NCBI GenBank assembly: GCA_028564675.1
Contig: JAOVVO010000306.1
Span: forward strand, 1-64,000
Direction: 5' to 3'
Origin: Onchocerca lupi
Lineage: Eukaryota; Nematoda; Chromadorea; Rhabditida; Onchocercidae
Length of the DNA: 64,000 nt
Made by a program: the position numbers and the translations under genes. The notes beneath the pieces are model-generated. The model had not been told where the DNA came from, made no database searches, and saw only the letters and a list, made by a program, of their open reading frames with translations. Shown one piece after another: positions 61,898 to 64,000 of this stretch (its first letter is position 1; every line of letters begins with the position of its first letter).

Positions 61898-62640
61898 ATG
61901 TCGTAGTTATATTGGCCGGTTCACGTTGTTTGTACATACGTATTCTTTGTGCTACTTATTTTGACACTTGCTAATGATTTTTTTACTTTTTTTTTATTCA
62001 TAATATTGATAACTTAATAATTAAATATATTTATCATAGTAATTATACTGGTTTATCTATTGATATTCTAAGAGAATGCGCAGAAGAAAAGTACATTTGT
62101 CCTACTTCTCACTATTCTCACAGTTCCCTCAACTCAAATGTCTTAATGACTTTGATAAATTAAAATAAATGAACTCCAATATAATTACTATAGGAAGGTA
62201 ATAGCATATGCAGTGTCTATTTCACACATCATTTTATCCATAATTGCTCGATTGTATGATTTTATGATTCTTGAAAAGAACTTTTGGAAAGATTTTATTA
62301 CTAATTATCGAATCGTTTACTATTGACTATTTAATGTTTGTTTCATTCTATTGGTTTAATAATTTTTAATTTAACCGGTGACTGGTGACATTGGTGACAA
62401 TTCAAATGATTGATATAAATTCAAAAAATAACAAAGATTATCGTGATCATTCAAGTTTCATCCAACAATATTTTTTAATGGCAATGAAATAAAATTGGTA
62501 ACATTTAAAACTTGAATTTAATTCAGGAAAGCGAAGAAAAAAAAATTGAATCCTGTTTATTTTTTCTTGCTTTATCACAAAATAATAATTGTAGCGAAGA
62601 GCAACATTATTTCAAATTTTTGCCGTAAAATGAATTGGCC
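61898..62640. other. Convergent intergenic spacer, no gene seen
   Basis: Lies between the 3' ends of bcl-7 and the minus-strand metalloprotease gene. AT-rich, with an AATTAAATAT-type signal near 62015. No exon found. Confidence 0.55.
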
Positions 62641-62648
62641 TTTAATAA

Positions 62649-64000
62649 TCATTGAGAAAAAACAGCAATAATAACAATAATAATAACAGCTAAAAGTGAA
62701 ATATGTGGTACATATCCTTTGCTTGAGATTTTCATTGCCAACGGGCAAAAATGCCATAACTGCGATGTAGTGATCGGTGATGCTGCTGTCATATTTATGG
62801 TATGAAATTTGTAAGCTGTTTCACCATTGAAAAAATATAAAACTGAAAAAAATTTTTCTTCCTTTTGTAAATTAAAAAAAAAAAAAAAAAAAAGAGGAAA
62901 ACTACGATATATTTTTTTGAAATATTTGCAATTTATCTTATCAAATCTATTAACTTTTTGCTTTGAAAAAATATAGATGAAACATTCATTCGAAAACTAA
63001 TTGATAAGAGGGAAAAAATCGGAATTCCTATTTTTTTTTTTTTTTCTTAATGATAGAGGAATTATGTTAATTATGATAAGTTGAAGATTGTGAAATATAA
63101 GGATGAGGAAATGATTATTATTGATTGAAATAAATGAAGAGAGAGAAAAAAAAAAAAAAAAAAAAAAAACAAAACAAAACAAAACTAACCATTATTATAG
63201 GTAACAGCTGCGCTAGCTTGTTCTGGAATACCATGCCATGTTGATGCAATCTTTCGTGGATAACCAATTTCCACTTTTCCAGATTTCTATAACAATCTTT
63301 TTTTATTGTTCGAAAAAATGTGAAATGAACAATTGATTAAAAAAAATTTTTTTTCACCATTTGAGATATTATTCTAACCTTATCAACTCTCCAGAATTCA
63401 TCATTTGTCCAGATATACATCGGTCGTTCGGTCCAATAGTTCCACGTATAAACAAGTCGAATGCGTTCAATGGAAGCTGGTAAACCCAAATCGGTGAGTG
63501 TTTTCTTTGAAATAAGATGTTGACCGTTGAATATATAAATATTCTTACCTAAAATTAATTCAAAAATAAATAAGAAATTTCGATATGTTCCTGTAGCTCA
63601 AAATTTTCAAATACTTGTATAAAATCTATGAATCAATCAATAAATAAATGTATATATTGAATAAATCAATCAATAAATAAATATATTTAGCATTGCACAA
63701 AAGTCTCAAAAGATATTCTAATCAAATAGGATCTTCTAGGAATCATTGGAAAGGATTTCAATTCTCTCTCGGCAACACTTATCTCGTCCCAATTTTTCAC
63801 TAACGTAACCCACTTCTTCTATTTCTTTTAATCAGAAATTACCACAATGATTATCTTCTGATAAGTGATAAGATTCTGATATACCTGAAAACAAATAGAT
63901 TTGATGATCACTTTCTACTGCTGCATCTATAGGCCATGCTGCTTCTTTCCACAACGTATTGATATGACGTGGAGTTTGACTTAGGACACCATCTTGACGT
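62649..64000 (-). CDS. Matrix metalloprotease-like, C-terminal hemopexin part (gene runs off window)
   Basis: Partial gene on the minus strand; exons here are 64000-63885 (5' end outside), 63548-63379, 63286-63190 and 62785-62649 (stop 62651-62649), with matching phases. The sequence holds hemopexin-type propeller blades: WPIDAAVESDHQIYLFSG, KNIYIFNGQHLISKKTLTDL, RPMYIWTNDEFWRV and YPRKIASTWHGIPEQASAAV, then QLWHFCPLAM with a Cys that could close the propeller. The last 20 residues are strongly hydrophobic (HISLLAVIIIVIIAVFSQ), as in membrane-bound or GPI-anchored MMPs. C. elegans zmp genes are the likely relatives. The catalytic zinc domain should lie beyond 64000; I have not seen it, so protease activity is inferred. 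Confidence 0.82.

Noticed and set aside
1..64000. CRISPR array, bacterial operon or Wolbachia-derived insert
   Set aside because: All recognised genes are intron-bearing nematode genes; no spaced direct repeats of CRISPR form or bacterial gene blocks were seen.

Overview
The window is nuclear DNA from a filarial nematode. It is about 70% A+T, full of long poly(A)/poly(T) runs, and carries compact multi-exon genes with nematode-type TTTCAG acceptors. Two tandem genes encode Ov-16-like secreted PEBP antigens, so Onchocerca or a close relative is the best guess; the species is inferred, not proved. I saw no CRISPR array, operon of bacterial type, rRNA, confident tRNA or recognisable Wolbachia-derived gene.

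Layout, left to right. 0-1.2 kb: a minus-strand gene for an unrecognised secreted protein of about 201 aa. 1.5-6 kb: a repeat-rich zone with large inverted-repeat arms, foldback palindromes and a decayed Helitron helicase end. 7-17 kb: a tandem duplication (offset 5,836 bp over the matched part), each unit carrying an intact seven-exon Ov-16-like gene, a conserved short ORF and Helitron-terminus repeats. 17.1-22.5 kb: a 13-exon AIF gene (wah-1). 22.5-29 kb: low-complexity intergenic DNA with a 24-bp E-box-like array, a cluster of nuclear-receptor-type sites and a candidate small membrane protein. 29.1-33.6 kb: a BMP-type R-SMAD. 34-35.4 kb: two more Helitron-like termini. 38.5-40.6 kb (minus): MED19, divergent from RFC5 (41.8-44.1 kb), which is followed on the same strand by MED30 (44.7-46.8 kb). 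48-56.6 kb (minus): the cuticle collagen C-proteinase dpy-31. 60.6-61.9 kb: BCL7. 62.6-64 kb (minus): the C-terminal part of a hemopexin-type matrix metalloprotease that runs off the window.

Most genes are conserved housekeeping, transcription and cuticle genes, and I reconstructed exon by exon with phase checks. RFC5 and MED30 look like an operon pair: same strand, 0.56 kb apart, with a trans-splice-type acceptor 4 nt before the MED30 ATG. The accessory, fast-changing part is the Ov-16 duplication. Its two copies are nearly identical over most of the gene but strongly different in the C-terminal exons, a mosaic that suggests gene conversion with one spared segment. I found no clearly new multi-gene system. 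The best leads are that mosaic, the dpy-31 C-terminal break, the regulatory module with a small membrane ORF near 27.5 kb, and an 87-nt near-perfect hairpin in dpy-31 intron 1.
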